A DNA stretch of 64,000 nt from Apostichopus japonicus (lineage: Eukaryota > Echinodermata > Holothuroidea > Aspidochirotida > Stichopodidae): the NCBI RefSeq assembly GCF_037975245.1, contig NC_092574.1:574001-638000 (forward strand), written 5' to 3'. Both the position numbers and the translations under genes were made by a program. The notes under the pieces were generated by a model. It did not search any database. It saw only the letters and a program-made list of their open reading frames with translations, and was not told the DNA's origin. This document shows, in pieces, positions 49,129 through 61,702 of this stretch (its first letter is position 1; every line of letters starts with the position of its first letter).

Positions 49129-49690
49129 TGTCAGAAAATTGCACCAACAAAATGTGACAAATGTCAATAGGTATTTGAGAGCGCAATAAAAAAGTCAATA
49201 ATCGCGAATAAGTAAAAAGTGGTAAAAAGCTGAAAAGGGCGCCAGCAGTCCATTTGAGTCCGTTAGGGGGGCATCTGCCCCCTCTGACTGTATGGACGCT
49301 CCGCCACTCAGCATATTGCCCAAATCCCCCCCCCCCCCCAAAAAAAAAAAAAATTGAAAAACACACTGCAAATTATTATCTTTCAGTACCGGTAGGTGCC
49401 CAAAAACTTCTCAGTATATTGCCCGAATTTTCACCAAAAAATTGAAAAACACACTGCAAATTCTTGTTCTTCCAGTAGGTGCCCGAAAAATCCTCAGCAT
49501 ATTGCCCGAATTTCCACAAAAAAATTGTTGCCCCCAGCCCCCCCCCACCCCCGCCTCACACGCCTATGCCCCAAAGTAGGGCATTTCCCCCACAATGTTC
49601 GCCACGTTTTCCCACATAACTGTATTACCCCAAAATTTCAAGTCCCCCCGAATGAACCGATTTTCACATATACTGTAGAGTGTTAAATTG
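49129..49690. repeat. SINE-like scraps with TTGAAAAACACACTGCAAAT reiteration
   Basis: Three copies of a 65-70 bp unit (about 49345, 49440 and the partial at 49505) include AAAACACACTGCAAATT, CAGTAGGTGCCC and CAGCATATTGCCCGAATTT. Poly-C at 49327. Confidence 0.5.
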
Positions 49691-49749
49691 ATTTTTTTTG
49701 CGGGCACTTTAATGGGTCACTCATACGTTTTTTAATGATTTTTTAGCAT

Positions 49750-49970
49750 TTTTTGTATGACGTCACGCTATGGTCGCCTATCGGTGGAGACATAGTACCT
49801 GTCATTATGCAAGTGAAATATAAAATACAGGTTGCTGAAGTATTGCGTTCGCCCGTACTTGGGTTGCCATCTTTGAATGATGTCACTTCCGGTAGAAACA
49901 AAATGGCGACGAACCGGTTTTAGCGCCCTCACTCCGGAAGTGAGCAACCGACGCCATCTTGGTTTGTGTA
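49750..49970. promoter_or_regulatory. Promoter-like cluster: CRE, ETS and YY1 motifs
   Basis: TGACGTCA (49758-49765, CRE), ACTTCCGG (49885-49892) and CCGGAAGT (49934-49941) as ETS sites facing each other. AAATGGCGAC (49901) and GCCATCTTGG (49953-49962) are YY1-type sites. A CACGTG E-box lies at about 50114. Such a mix is usual in TATA-less promoters of broadly expressed animal genes. No coding exon follows clearly on either side, so the transcript is unknown. Confidence 0.4.
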
Positions 49971-50354
49971 GATCGAAGCACCTTACCAGCAACTATCATC
50001 CGAGCGAGATACAGACACATAGCCACGGGCATGTAGAAATAAACAAAACCATGTTAACCATAAGGTAACCCTAGGGCTTCTTGAGGACGGCCACCATTTT
50101 GTTTTTCAGGTTCACGTGACCGCAAAATGGGGCGTGTATTATGTTTATTTGCAGCGAAATTTGCAACTTTTTACGATTTGGTATTTTTCGGTCATTTTTA
50201 CCAAGTGATCCGGTAACGAAATAGCTTTACCCAATGGCAATGCCTGAATAGTTTCATGATATTTGGCCACTCCTACGACGTTTTAATGTTTTTTGGAATA
50301 TCCGCCAGTTTGAGCACTTTGGGCGGTCATAACTTTCGATTGTGGGGTTGTACT

Positions 50355-50475
50355 TTGACTATGAGTCCTGGGATGAATCCTGGGATGAATCCTGGGTGAC
50401 TCCTGGGATGAATCTGAATCCTGTGATGAATCTGAATACTGGGATGAATCTTGTGATGAATCCTGGGATAGCTTT
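50355..50475. repeat. Short 12-bp minisatellite (CCTGGGATGAAT)
   Basis: Roughly nine units of (A/T)CCTGGGATGA-like sequence with CTGAAT variants. It gives a false DESWDESW protein repeat. Confidence 0.8.
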
Positions 50476-50479
50476 CAGG

Positions 50480-52200
50480 TTGGTGCCAAAAGTTTTTGAT
50501 TTAGGGTGGCATACTCCTAATAGAATCCATCCGCCCGATTGTTATTCTATCTCAGGACAAGTTCCAAAAAGCAGCAGGAGAATATCTTTTTTGTTGACCC
50601 GTTATCAATCATGATCTGGGTTTTTCTGTGGCTTGCATGTTGAAGAGCATAAATGAAGATACATATGGAGCCAAAATTGGGTCAATTTAAAGGCATTGAA
50701 GAGTCGCCCCAAACCGCGTGCGGCCATCTGAAACAGTTAACTTTCCGTGGCTTGCAAGTGACGATTTGTTCGTGTCTAGACAGTACAGTAATGAACGTGA
50801 TACTTTGTTACCTTTAGTTGCACCTGAGATGTCCATCGTTGTATTGTCTGTACACTGTGCTGTAGGTATTGACCGCAGCTGTACAGTTATCCAAACTTTC
50901 TTAAACACACGGCGATACACTGTGTCAGCATCCTTCCTATAACAATTTCTATGCACGAAGTAGGAAGAATGACGTCATACGACATCGACTGAAGCCACTC
51001 ATCAAACTGGTGGCGCTTTGCTTGTACGACAAGCACAGCCGTATATAGCTCTGACGATAAGTAGAGACCCTCTCTAACGACAGGAAAGTACCAGCGCGAA
51101 GTACAAACACTATGCCTTTGACATAACTAAAGTGATAAAGTTTACATAAATCACTCCAAATGGTGATATCGTGTGCCGCATTTCGCCAAAAATGTGGCAG
51201 TGGACTGCAGCTTCCACAGGCAATTCTTTAGAAGCGATAGCAGAAGCATTTACATATGAATAAAATTACTTAAGTGTCGTCTGCCCATGCATCTAATGAT
51301 CTAGTGAGTATATAGTGCTGTATTGTTTTTCACTAGACCTAGTTGGAGAGTTGGATGTAGGCTAGTATTAGTAAGCCTACTGTAGGCCCCTAGGCCTAGA
51401 CCTGCTATACGGCTGTCCTTTTGGATGCGAAATGACTTAAGCCTAATGACAGCAATTATCACCACCTCATTTTACTTAAAACTTTATCCCTAACGATAGA
51501 TCCACATGCCAGAATAACTGAAGATGACATTTACATAGCCTACCTTGCCCTTGGTCTACTGAAGAGTAAGACTCTAGTCTAACGTAGGTTCGCCTAGGTC
51601 ATAACGAAGCCTACAATATTTCAGTCTTTTAATATATCTACCAGAATTGTACAAATATTCGAACACATTCTCCATTTGCAACATATTCCCAACAATGTTC
51701 AAGTAAGTGTGGCAAAAGGGTATATGGCCTACTGTAAGCAGTAAAGCAGGCTAAAGGCCTAGCCAGTAGCCTAATCTGAGTCTTGAGGTAGGCTAGGCCA
51801 AAGCCTATAGCCAGGTATGTTCTAATTACAGGCAATTTGCATAAATTTACTCAACTATGATTTAAAGGCCTAATGATATTCACTGACCATGTTTGGACAA
51901 AGCTTTGTAGGCAATACAACACACTCAAGCCACTACTCGTGATAACATCTCATTAATTGATGACAATATGTGACTGAATGTAGATATGCATCAAACTGTT
52001 TGCACTCTCATTCATAAGGTGGGATCTGTTATTCTGCATAATCTACTACCCACTTTGTAACATTAACATTTAACTGAAAGCTGCATGCACAGACTAATAT
52101 GGAAATATTACACAAAAGTAGGTGTGTGGAAAGGGGGAGGGGAGTGGGGTGGAAGGTGGAGAGAGGGTTGCTTCTTCACTGCATTTCCCTGGGACAACTA
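50480..52200. other. No gene recognised
   Basis: A minus-strand 89-codon frame (50687-50956, CYRKDADTVYRRVFKKVW) and an overlapping plus frame are similar in length; neither has motifs I can name. 51330-51830 is rich in TAGGCCT words. A G-rich run lies at 52130-52165. Confidence 0.3.
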
Positions 52201-52201
52201 T

Positions 52202-52280
52202 GACACTATCTGAGTGGAGCACTAATATAATAAAAGCAAGAAAATGTTTGCCATATGTTTCTCTGATACCGGAAATGACA
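52202..52280 (+). repeat. GGCGC-hairpin dispersed repeat, copy 8 (decayed)
   Basis: GACACTATCTGAGTGGAGCA at the start and ATACCGGAAATGACA at the end. The hairpin core is lost. Confidence 0.4.
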
Positions 52281-53946
52281 TTAAAAGTTGCATAAAGCAC
52301 TCCACTTGCTCATAAGAGACGAGAAAATGTTTCAAAGTTGGTTCTCATACTGTAAGTCAGGAGTATAGTACTTACTACTCTGATCTGGTCACCATAACAT
52401 GTCTCTCTTGTGAAAAGTACACCTACTCTTTCGGAGAAATGGGTAAAATCAAATTCCGTTTTCAAAGTCGAATGGACAATGTATGTATGACGACTTATAA
52501 ATGATCTGGCTCTTTGCCTCACTTTTCTCAAGGCTTCACAGCTTCAACACACGATTACTTAATTTATGTCACATTGAAATACTTTTCTTGACTCACAGGC
52601 AAAATGTTTATCGATCCTTTCATACAGAATCTCATATAATCTTTGATACAGCAATCTTCTTTATTCTTGTATATTCTCCTATAGGCAAATATGGAGAATA
52701 GATGTGCAATACAGTGTGTCAGTTGTGGGAAGCATGTCCTCTACCGTGCACACCATGTAGCCAGGCAACACCAGGTGAAGGACAAAGGCCAAAGATTGTG
52801 GCTTAAGTACTAGTGAGGACAAATGTAAGTAGCAACGTTTGTGTAAAGTATCATATTCACTCAATGAAATAGAAGTAAAGTTCTAATATTTTGACAAGTA
52901 AAATTACTGCCTTGTTTTATTAAGGAACTCACATTCTTCTTCCAATTTGAATGACAGCATCTAGCTCTCTCCTTTTCTGCTCAATCAGCATGCAATTGTA
53001 TTAGCATCCTGTACTTCTGCCCTTAATCAAAAGTACTTTTATTCCAAGGTACTTTCAGATATAAACCTTCACGGTTCAAAAGGTCTCCTGTTAGAAATAA
53101 CCCTTCACAGTTCACAAGGTCTCTCCTGTTAGATCTAAAGATGCAGTACTTTAAGTGGCTAGACCATGTTTCATATTGTGTGATGTGACTCCAGTCAGTC
53201 AGTAACTTTATTCGGCAGTGGATAACTTTGATTTGTCCAGTGGAAAATCCTGGAAAAGTAAAGAAATTTCAGTTTCAACCCTGATAGTTATTGAAATCTT
53301 TGATAGCCAAGTACTGTAACAAATTTGTGTTGAGATAATACTAATAGTATGAAATGTTATAAAAAGGTGAAGCTAATATGTATAAGGGTCAGATCCAAAA
53401 CCTCTGCCAATGTTATGAACGGAATTCACAGAGATAAAGTCCCATCAAAAATAGTGTGAGAGTTAGTATTTGGTGAGGTATGCATGATTGATCTAAGTTG
53501 GGATACCTCTACCATATGATGGAAAAAAATTAATTGGGTGGTGCAACATTAGTCTGAATATGCAAATTAGGTGTTCGTTATGGATGGAATCAGAAAAATG
53601 ATCAATTCCCACCAACCTTCATAGTAGGTCAAAACTCTGTGAAGTTTTCAGGATTTCAAAGTATAAGGTACTGTACATCACAGGCCTGGTACCTAAGCTT
53701 TATCATACTCCCACTCATACCCACTTGTACCTCCATTAACCCACTACCCCAAGCCAAAATTCTGTGTTATGGACGAAATGTACAATGTTATGGACGGAAT
53801 GTTTCGTCCTGATTTAGGATCAACTCTTGAATTGTGAAGTGTGTGTTATAAGTTAATACTTATGGCTAATATGTGTAATAATATCAAATAAAATTGAATT
53901 TATTATAAGAAGGGAAAGAGCTACAGTAGTCCTGAAATAGGAATTG
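52281..53946. other. No gene recognised
   Basis: AT-rich; the phrase TTATGGA(C/T)GGAAT recurs at 53578, 53768, 53793, 53949 and later to 55.75 kb, suggesting a diffuse repeat. CTTCACGGTTCAAAAGGTCT is locally duplicated near 53070-53120. Confidence 0.3.
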
Positions 53947-55200
53947 TTATGGATGGAATGTTATGGACGGAAAGTATTGAATTAGCCTAAAATGAATTGC
54001 TATTGCTATTGTTGCAATTCCCACTTTGCTACTTGAAATTTGGAGGACAGGCTGTTCTAGTTTCCCCATGATATTTCCTAGTGGGATCCAAGATTTGTCT
54101 TCAGGTGATGGCCAGAAGAAAGTATTGGTAGGGCCCTTAGGGTGTAGGAAGGAGACATAGACATCATTATTGTCAACTGATATTTTGTCCACCTTTGCCA
54201 ACCACCAGTCTCCTTCATACACAACAACCACATTGCATGAGGATGACAACTTGGATATATCAGAAATTGCTGTTAGAAGTGTAGGTTTGTTTCATTCATG
54301 AAGTCAAACCTCATCAGTCAGGTCAGTTGCAACTGTTTGCTTTTTGCTGACTGTGCCACTCTCATACATCAATGACCGGAATGTTCTGTCACGTTCTGCA
54401 CCATACTGGCTATTTTTGTAGAAATTTAAAGTAGTTTTTGACTTTTCTGTGGGCTGCACTAGGCATTCTACTTAATGAACCTGCTGAGTGCCTGAGACTC
54501 CTTTACTGTCACTTATGTCAAGTGCAGGCAGTGCTTCCTTCCCAAGGTAAAGTACTTGATATTTCAGGTTGTTTGGTCAGCATATTCAGCAAAATGCTTG
54601 GCATCTCTGATAACAACTTTGCTTGCCTTCACATCCCTGTAAACACTCATTTCACATGACCCCCCACACCATCCACAGGGCCCTTCCCATGATGAGACTT
54701 TTTTTTTTCCATATCACCTTTAGGTCTGATGGATACATTGTAAGTAGGTAGAAACAGTATTGACTTTTTAACTGCTTAGCACATCCGTCAGACCAAAAGT
54801 GAACAGTATGCAACTCAGGGACATGATGTCTAAGAAGAAGCACCTTCCATATCATGAATAAAACTAACTACTGTAAGTGGGACAAAGTATCCCTGTTCTA
54901 AGGTACAGTTTAGTTTAAAGCCTACTGTAATGTTACTAGTAGTATGCATACTTATGATGTGTACCAGTTCCACTACTGTTGCTCTTGATTGTAGTTTTGG
55001 TGAACTGGTTCCCCATCAAACTGACTCTTTAGCTACGTGTATAATTTTTTTATTGTCTCTCCTGCAACAAACTCAACTAAAATACACCACATTGCTCCAA
55101 AATAGAAAACAGATTCAAGCATGTCTTGCTCTGTGTTCACCAGGACATGACACACTGCACAAGGCATTTAACGATGACTCATCACAGTGGATGGACCAGT
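53947..55200 (-). pseudogene. Broken transposon-like gene (FWSDG / GPVDGVGGHVK family)
   Basis: Minus strand, from high to low coordinates. It shows HHVPELHTVHFWSDGCAKQL then KSQYCFYLLTMYPSDLKVIW (54655-54855). After a frameshift in an A run come GKGPVDGVGGHVK and a VYRDVKASKVVIRDAKHFAE stretch (about 54580-54680). Later VVVVYEGDWWLAKVDKI, DVYVSFLHPKGP and FFWPSPEDKSWIPLGNIM appear (53990-54230). I recall this order (FWSDG...Q, HGKGP.DG.GG, WW.A.V...VKFLHP.GP...FFWP) from uncharacterised multicopy proteins of cnidarians, molluscs, fish and echinoderms that look transposon-derived. Several stops and shifts show it is dead. Confidence 0.55.
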
Positions 55201-55249
55201 GCACTTTGTAGTATGAAAAGGCACACATGAAAAAAAAAACGTTTCTCAG

Positions 55250-55352
55250 ACGGGTAGGGGTTAGGGTAGAGGTTAGGGTAGAAGTTAGGGTGGGGTGAGG
55301 GTGGGATTAGGGTAGAAGTTAGGGTGGGGGTTAGGTTAGGGGTTAGTTTAAG
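55250..55352 (+). repeat. Degenerate TTAGGG-like tandem repeat
   Basis: GGGTTAGGGTAGAGGTTAGG, GTAGAAGTTAGGGTGGGG and similar 6-14 bp units. It resembles animal telomere repeats but is irregular. Confidence 0.7.
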
Positions 55353-56362
55353 GCAGCGATAATTTCTTCTTTTCTTTCCTTTTTAATTTAGTGTAAACAT
55401 CACCTGAAAGCCTAGAAAAAATACTATATATACATGTAAAAAAAAGGTTTTCCATCCTAAATAGTATTCATTCACATTTGATGCCTTTGGGTAACATATT
55501 AAAAAACATTCTGCATAGTTTTTCCAAATATAGTAATTTCCATCCATAACATTCACATTCCGTCTAAAATGTTTTCCTAATTCCATCCATAACACAGATG
55601 TTTCATTGAACCCCAGTTATCTATGTGCAAGAATCTGGTAATTTTTCACATCATCCTTAATGGCATTGATAACCTTCTAGAAGATTACATGCAAGTTTTA
55701 TCACTGAAGTGAACTTTAAAATTGCCAGGAGATTAATGACATCAGGTAGCGTTATGGACGGAATTAATGATTTTCTTCTCGATTAGCATCTTAATTAGGG
55801 ATGCCCTACTTAATTTTTTCAAAAACTATTTTGGAGAGATCAGTACCATAAACAATTATTCAGGTGCAGATTCATGTGAATTCCATCATTCCTTGCAGTC
55901 CAGTGGCACAAATCACTGTTTCCGTCCATATATAACGCTGGCTTAAGTGCATTTTCGATATAATTAAGCAGTACTTGTTAACAAAGAAACATACAAATTT
56001 AATTTTTTTGCCAAGCAAGCTTAAATTGTTCTTGTTTTGGACAAAACTATCAAAATTGATAATTATGATCATCTAAATGTTAGCCCTGAGGTTGACAGGT
56101 TTTGGATCTTAGCAATAATCAAACCAGGTTTTGAGACTGAAGACTTTCATTAACTTGGAGATAGTGAGCTTGGTGTCTTGGTAGCACATGCAATAAAAAT
56201 ACTATTTTTGTGGCATAATATTTAATCACAGTACTTTTGTTAAATTTTTAAAGTTAATATTTTATCAAAATGCCACCCTTTTGGACCCATAATGTATTGA
56301 ATAACCCATCATGTAAGTTTCTAAGATAGTAACCATGTTTTAATTTATTTGTATCTTCACAG
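55353..56362. other. No gene recognised
   Basis: AT-rich, with CCATCCATAACA / TTATGGACGGAAT words belonging to the diffuse repeat noted at 53.6 kb. Confidence 0.3.
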
Positions 56363-56475
56363 AGGGGCAATCCTATACTGTACAGTAGCTACTCAGATTT
56401 TGATGGCAACTAGAGTAAAGAATTTAAGTGATGACACACTGGAAGGAAAACCTGCAAAGATAGAAATAGATGGAA
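56363..56475 (+). CDS. Candidate exon, unrecognised
   Basis: Acceptor TGTATCTTCACAG and donor GTATGT bracket a 37-codon open stretch: GAILYCTVATQILMATRVKN then LSDDTLEGKPAKIEIDG. Both splice sites are good and only this frame is open throughout. No domain recognised. Confidence 0.4.
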
Positions 56476-57771
56476 GTATGTTGAAATAAAGTATTCAGAG
56501 AATGAATTGTGACTTGAATATATGGCATATTGCAGTGATTTTGTCATGGACAGGAGAGTTTGCAGCTAATCAATTCATTTTGCTGCCATCTTAAAGTGTT
56601 TAAATGATTACCTGCTTAAATATTGATATCGTACAACATGGTGGATACCAAATCAAATTCATCAGTTGCGCTATTATGCCTCGGTTAAATATTTTGTAAA
56701 AAGTGTCATGAATGTTGACATTATTTTCAAATTCATCTTCGTCTGGACAAACATCATATTTCTTTCCGCCGGTAGGCGTAGTCCCTCCATATATGATGGG
56801 CTGTAATTGTTGTACTCCCTAATCCTTACTCCTGTGAGTCCTGTCACTGTACCTATCCCAAATCCCTACTGTACCTTTCTCACCCCTCTGGAATCCATTT
56901 AACATAACATTCAACTGTTAGACCACACTGCTACTACTGTAGTTGAACATTACGGTTGAGTAATTGCACACAAGAATAATCAAAACAGAATATTTTGGAA
57001 AACAAAAGTCGGTAATAAGTAGTTTATTATATAAACAGTATCAGTAAATGGAGCAACAATAAGCTGTAACAGAAACCAACAGGGTAGGATGCAGAGATAT
57101 TTATGTATTGAAAGCTTTTATTTAATGCAGTTTGGTGCCTTGCATCAGCAATTGCAGTTTTTACCTACAGTAAGTACCCAGTTTATTAATGTACTCTCAT
57201 TAAGAAACCTGAGGGGCACAGCCACTATTTCGAGGGAGAGAATTAGAAATTGTCTTTGATTTTCATTGAGATAGCAGGGGCACTACGGCAACTTTGTAGT
57301 TTTAGTAGGAAAACAAGGCTATTTACATACACTTGTTATGAGGCACCAAGGGGCATGGTTTCCAGAGTGAGAAAAAACATGTAGAATTGACAGAATTTTA
57401 AGATCAACTTTTCTTTTAGTGGTTTTGTGAAAACTGTACATCAAAACCTTAACATTTCCTGCAGCTGCTCAATATTTGCTGGCTCTTGGCACAAATTTCG
57501 CTGGAGTTTTGGACAATCTTAGAGACTTAGATGATAAAGTTGTAGGATGATCAAGAGGGCACCTAAGGCATTGAAAGGGTTAAAGGCATACCGCAGTTGT
57601 TGCTATCAGTGATGGATGATTTTTAAGCTCATTACCGCAAGAGGTATTTTGCCATCCACCTGCTTCCTGACGTACATATTTTTACGTTCATTGAGTGCGT
57701 TTTGTTTTATCTTCTTTCACCCTTTGTCTGTCTACATTGTTGGTTCTCTTTTCTTTCATCTTCCGCTGCAG
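56476..57771. other. Probable intron or intergenic sequence
   Basis: No motif or repeat recognised. Confidence 0.3.
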
Positions 57772-57903
57772 TTTATTCTCCCCACAAAAGGTCGCTATCG
57801 AAAATTTAGGAGATACGGCTCAGTCCGAGTACAAGCATGGCTCATCTCTGAACACGGAGTCCAGTGGTAGCGATAGTTACAGGGACATTTTAACCAGTCA
57901 TAA
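57772..57903 (+). CDS. Candidate exon, unrecognised (132 nt, symmetrical phase)
   Basis: A long pyrimidine tract and CGCTGCAG acceptor precede an open stretch ending at donor GTAAGT. It encodes LFSPQKVAIENLGDTAQSEY then KHGSSLNTESSGSDSYRDIL TSH. The serine-rich acidic second half suggests a disordered region. Length is a multiple of three and both ends are phase 2, so it could be a cassette exon. The upstream exon at 56363 ends in a different phase, so they may not be directly joined. Confidence 0.5.
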
Positions 57904-58528
57904 GTAAGTTTTACTCTCTAAACATGTTTTATTTTAAGCAAGGTTTTGTCAGCTGGCAACATATTATCTATGTTTTATTCTTTTGTAAAACAATTCAAAA
58001 ATAAGAAACTGACTGGGAAAAGTAAATGCAATGTATTGAGACAAGTTATTGGATAATCCCAAACCGAATGTTTACTTACCATAAATGTAACTGGTTGAAA
58101 GGTAACGCTGTGTCTTGGTAACAACATTTTAAACTATCTCAAGTTGTAAAGGATTGGGAAGGTAACTAGAAGTCAATTTGGGGTGGGGGTGAGTGGAGGA
58201 GGGGTGGGCGGCTAAAATAAGCTGCTTAAAGACCAACTATGGAGACTTTTCGATGAACATAAAATCCCACCATTTTTCATGTATGTAATCCTTAACTGAC
58301 TCCAATTACATTGCTGTAATTAACTTTACCAATTTCGGACGTTAAATAAGTGAAAAATGGGACGAAAAGTCAGCTTCTATTTCAGACATTCCTGAAACAT
58401 TCCTAAGACATCAGGTGACCATGTGACATCAACGTTTGTATACCTCACTCACAACTATACTTTTAGTGTGTAAAGTCGTATACTTGAGCTGCCAAAAACA
58501 TCAACGATATTACTCCTTTTTCCTCAAA
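57904..58528. other. No gene recognised
   Basis: Short G-rich stretch at 58175-58210. Frames upstream of 58529 are unlikely to be translated. Confidence 0.3.
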
Positions 58529-58684
58529 ATGTCACAATTCTGTGTTGTTGGAGGTTGCAGTTATACCTCATCCAACAAAAGCATCAGCTTTTTTAGATTT
58601 TCGAGTAAAAGAACCGACGTAAAACGCCGCAGACTTTGGATCATTTTTTTGAGATCCACGCGGAAAGATTTTTCAGCACCCGGA
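58529..58684 (+). CDS. THAP-type zinc finger, N-terminal half
   Basis: From ATG 58529 (context AAAATGTCA) the frame reads MSQFCVVGGCSY. It has the first Cys pair of a THAP finger (residues 5 and 10), the ISFFRF element (19-24) and the invariant tryptophan in RRRLWI (37). THAP domains bind DNA and are shared by P-element-type transposases and many regulators. The second half (C..H and the final F) is not in this frame; a possible donor GTATCT at 58685 would place it in another exon. Could be a real gene or a transposon relic. Confidence 0.5.
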
Positions 58685-60941
58685 GTATCTCATGCCCATG
58701 AGTCCACATGCATGACCCTGCTTCTGTGTATGCAAATGTCTCATTCTGTGAAAATTATATACTGTCGATAGCTGTGTCGGACCATGGTCGGACATAGCTA
58801 ATGTGAAATTGACCGGAAACACGCCCTGGACGTCCTTACATGTAACATTATATCACGCAATTGACAGTAATATATTTACTGTAAGAGATGACCGTACAGT
58901 ATATATATACCGTGCCAAGGGTATAGCATTGTTAGTACATGTACGGTAGTTAGTTACAACTCTCGCCGGCGTTGGCTCACAGCATGTGTAAATAGCCATG
59001 TTAGGATTTATCTATTTCATTTGTTGTATTCCAGTATCGTGAGTTCGTGATACATGTGTAATATTGTCCGTTCTGTTTATTCCGACATCTGCATGGTCCA
59101 AGGAGTTGAATAAAAACGGTAGTATGTAGCGATCGGACGTTTTATTTCGTTAGTGACTGTCTTGTGATTGTGGGATGTTAGTACTGGTCAAGGCCTGTTT
59201 CAACTAGACCTAACTCTATGGAATTACACAGACTCACGGTAGTTTTTCGCCCAGGATTGAACAAGAAACGTGGATTAGGATATTCACTGCTAAATTTGTT
59301 TATTGACAGGATACTTTTTCTGTGTTTGTATACTTTTGGATATTAAAACGAGTAAGTACTATGTAAGTATATTGTACCGTACGGACCTATTGACGCTACG
59401 CTATGTAAAAGATGCCTCCATTTCAGTGGAAATTTTGCTAATAAAATAAGCAATTTAACTAAAATTTCTGCTTATAATTGTCTTAAAACTTGTTGTTAAC
59501 CTTCATGTATTCTTGTTTTAAGCTAACAGCTTTTCAAACGCTCGAAATTGGAAGTCAAAAACAGTACAATTGTTCGCTATCTGTGTACAAACAGTGCCTA
59601 TATCAGCGTTTGATTTTCGCGGTATACAAACTTTGACGTCACACGGTGACCAGAGGCTCCTTTGGGTCAATCTCTGTTTTCAGACATTCCAGAGGTTCAT
59701 GTCACGTGACTACCCAAAATGTCCATTTTCGTGGTCGTTTTAGATGGGTTATAGTAGGTTTTCGAAGATTATTTTTTACACATGTTGATTATGGGTATGT
59801 AAACTCCTAAATTAATGGAAAATCTCAACAACAAAAAATTGCCTCCATATTTGGTCTTTAAACGATATGATTTTTAAATTTACAATATAAACAGTTGACT
59901 GTACTGCAAACTACACAGTGCATTTTAAAGTAGACCACTATCTATTTCTTGCTGTAAAGCAGAACTGTTTGTGACCTTGTGTTGAGTTTGTTTTGATCTC
60001 ATCTCTCTTCATGTAATGAATAGTTAATGAAAAGTTAAAATTGGTCTAAATTGTGCAAAAGAGTGTGTCCTAGACTGTTAGTCCGATCAGGTTCAAACTT
60101 GGTGGGTAGGTGCCTGACCATGTACTGTAAACTTGATCTTTGGTGATTGTCTAAATGTCATAGGTGAAAGGTCAAATACCCAGAATGTGTAGCCATTTTC
60201 TGCTTGTCAGCATGTTGGAAAAAGTCATTAAACCACAAATATGTTGACTATAATGAGACAAATTTTAAATTAGAACTTATGCAGTTGTTTAGGGTTAAGG
60301 TCAAAGTTCATTGTAGATCCATTCTATCATAAAAGAGATGAGTACCATAAATTGCCATCTTGTCTTATGTTTTAATCATAATAGATGCTAAGATCCCATA
60401 ACAGGGGAGTTTATTAGGCAAGTTTCAGGAGAGATATGATTGATAAAGATGGCTACCTTCAAGGTATGCAAGGAATTAAGATGACTAATGAAGCAATCCA
60501 TGGCAGAATGAAGGTGAGATGACAAAACTATTAATTAATGGATCATTCAACTGTCAATTTGAGTATAGTTTCATTAGTTTAATGTACGTTTAATTGCTTT
60601 GTTCAAGGGCTGTCCTAACATGTTAGTGTTTGATATCATGAGATGCAAGGTTAAATTGCGACTAACATGCAACATCATGTACAGTAACATGTTGAAAATT
60701 TCAAGTTTCATTGCTTACACTACATTTCGATTTAATAGAATGTTGAGTGAAACTACCCACTGCTGTAGGGGATGAAACATTTGGTGTTTAATCCACAAGC
60801 TCCAGCTCATTCATTGGGGCTTAAATTTCAACTCCTACCCAGATCCCAACGAAGAGAGTAAGTGACGTCTGCTCTGTAACACGACAATAGCATACTCATA
60901 ACCAGTACTTTAACAACTTGTTTAATTTTTCATTTATTTAG
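58685..60941. other. No gene recognised
   Basis: AT-rich; contains CCTGAAACATTCC / CAGACATTCC(A)GA words twice (58385, 59685), each near GGTGACCA..TGACATCA, suggesting a duplicated non-coding piece. No second half of the THAP domain and no upstream integrase exon found. Confidence 0.3.
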
Positions 60942-61238
60942 ATTTGGGTGCATGAAAATTGTCATCTCAGACCAGAGAGGAGAATTTGTTAATGCTCTGA
61001 ACAAGTCCCTGTTTGACATGACAGGGGTGGGCCACAGAGTATCCTTCAGCTACCACCCACAGACCAATGGGCTGGATGAAATTTCAACCAAACTCTGCAA
61101 AATGCAAATGTCACTCATCAAAGTTGTCAATCAAAACCAAGATGACTGGGATGAAACACTGTCTTCGATTCTCATGGGGTACCGTACAGCAAAACATGGT
61201 TCAACAGGTCTTTCTCCTTTCGTTGTGATGTTTGGAAG
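60942..61238 (+). pseudogene. Integrase core exon (DDE-type, intron-containing)
   Basis: Acceptor TTTCATTTATTTAG precedes FGCMKIVISDQRGEFVN. The D and G.EF of this segment match the second catalytic block of retroviral-type integrases. It continues SYHPQTNGLDE (with the glutamate of the third catalytic position near it), DDWDETLSSILMGYRTAKHG then STGLSPFVVMFG. The exon ends after ATG TTT GGA AG at 61238 before GTTTGT. The upstream part with the zinc-binding domain and first aspartate is not visible. Related proteins occur in Ty3/gypsy elements and in Ginger DNA transposons. Confidence 0.75.
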
Positions 61239-61702
61239 GTTTGTAATAACATATAGGATAAAATCTCATTCGACACATCCCAGGTCCTGGGAAAAACTGC
61301 TAAATAGAGGACCACCAATAACCCTATTTAAGTTACAACACCTAAACAAATAAACAGATTAATTCTGTGTATGGTACACTCTTCAGCAAGTACAAAAGAT
61401 GAACATTCATTAAACTATAAAAGCATGCCAATTAATTAAGATACATGCAATTAATGCCACTGACATTGGTTTTGTTTTTCATATACTATATATCATATTT
61501 TGGGCTGGTATGCAATTTGGACCTATAACAGCACAGAATATACTTTGGTTTTATATTTCTGCTGGTTTGAGTATGTGATGTGACTCAGGATTTATGGTTC
61601 CAGGGTCTTAATAGTGAAAATAAAATATATAAAAATTTATTTATTCTTCAGTCAACAAAGTGTTGTGAATAATTGATTGTTAATTTATCTTCATATATCC
61701 AG

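Noticed and set aside
50342-50614. DESWDESW repeat protein
   Set aside because: Low-complexity translation of a 12-bp minisatellite.
55250-55352. True telomere or fusion site
   Set aside because: Repeat units are irregular and isolated; more likely an unrelated minisatellite.
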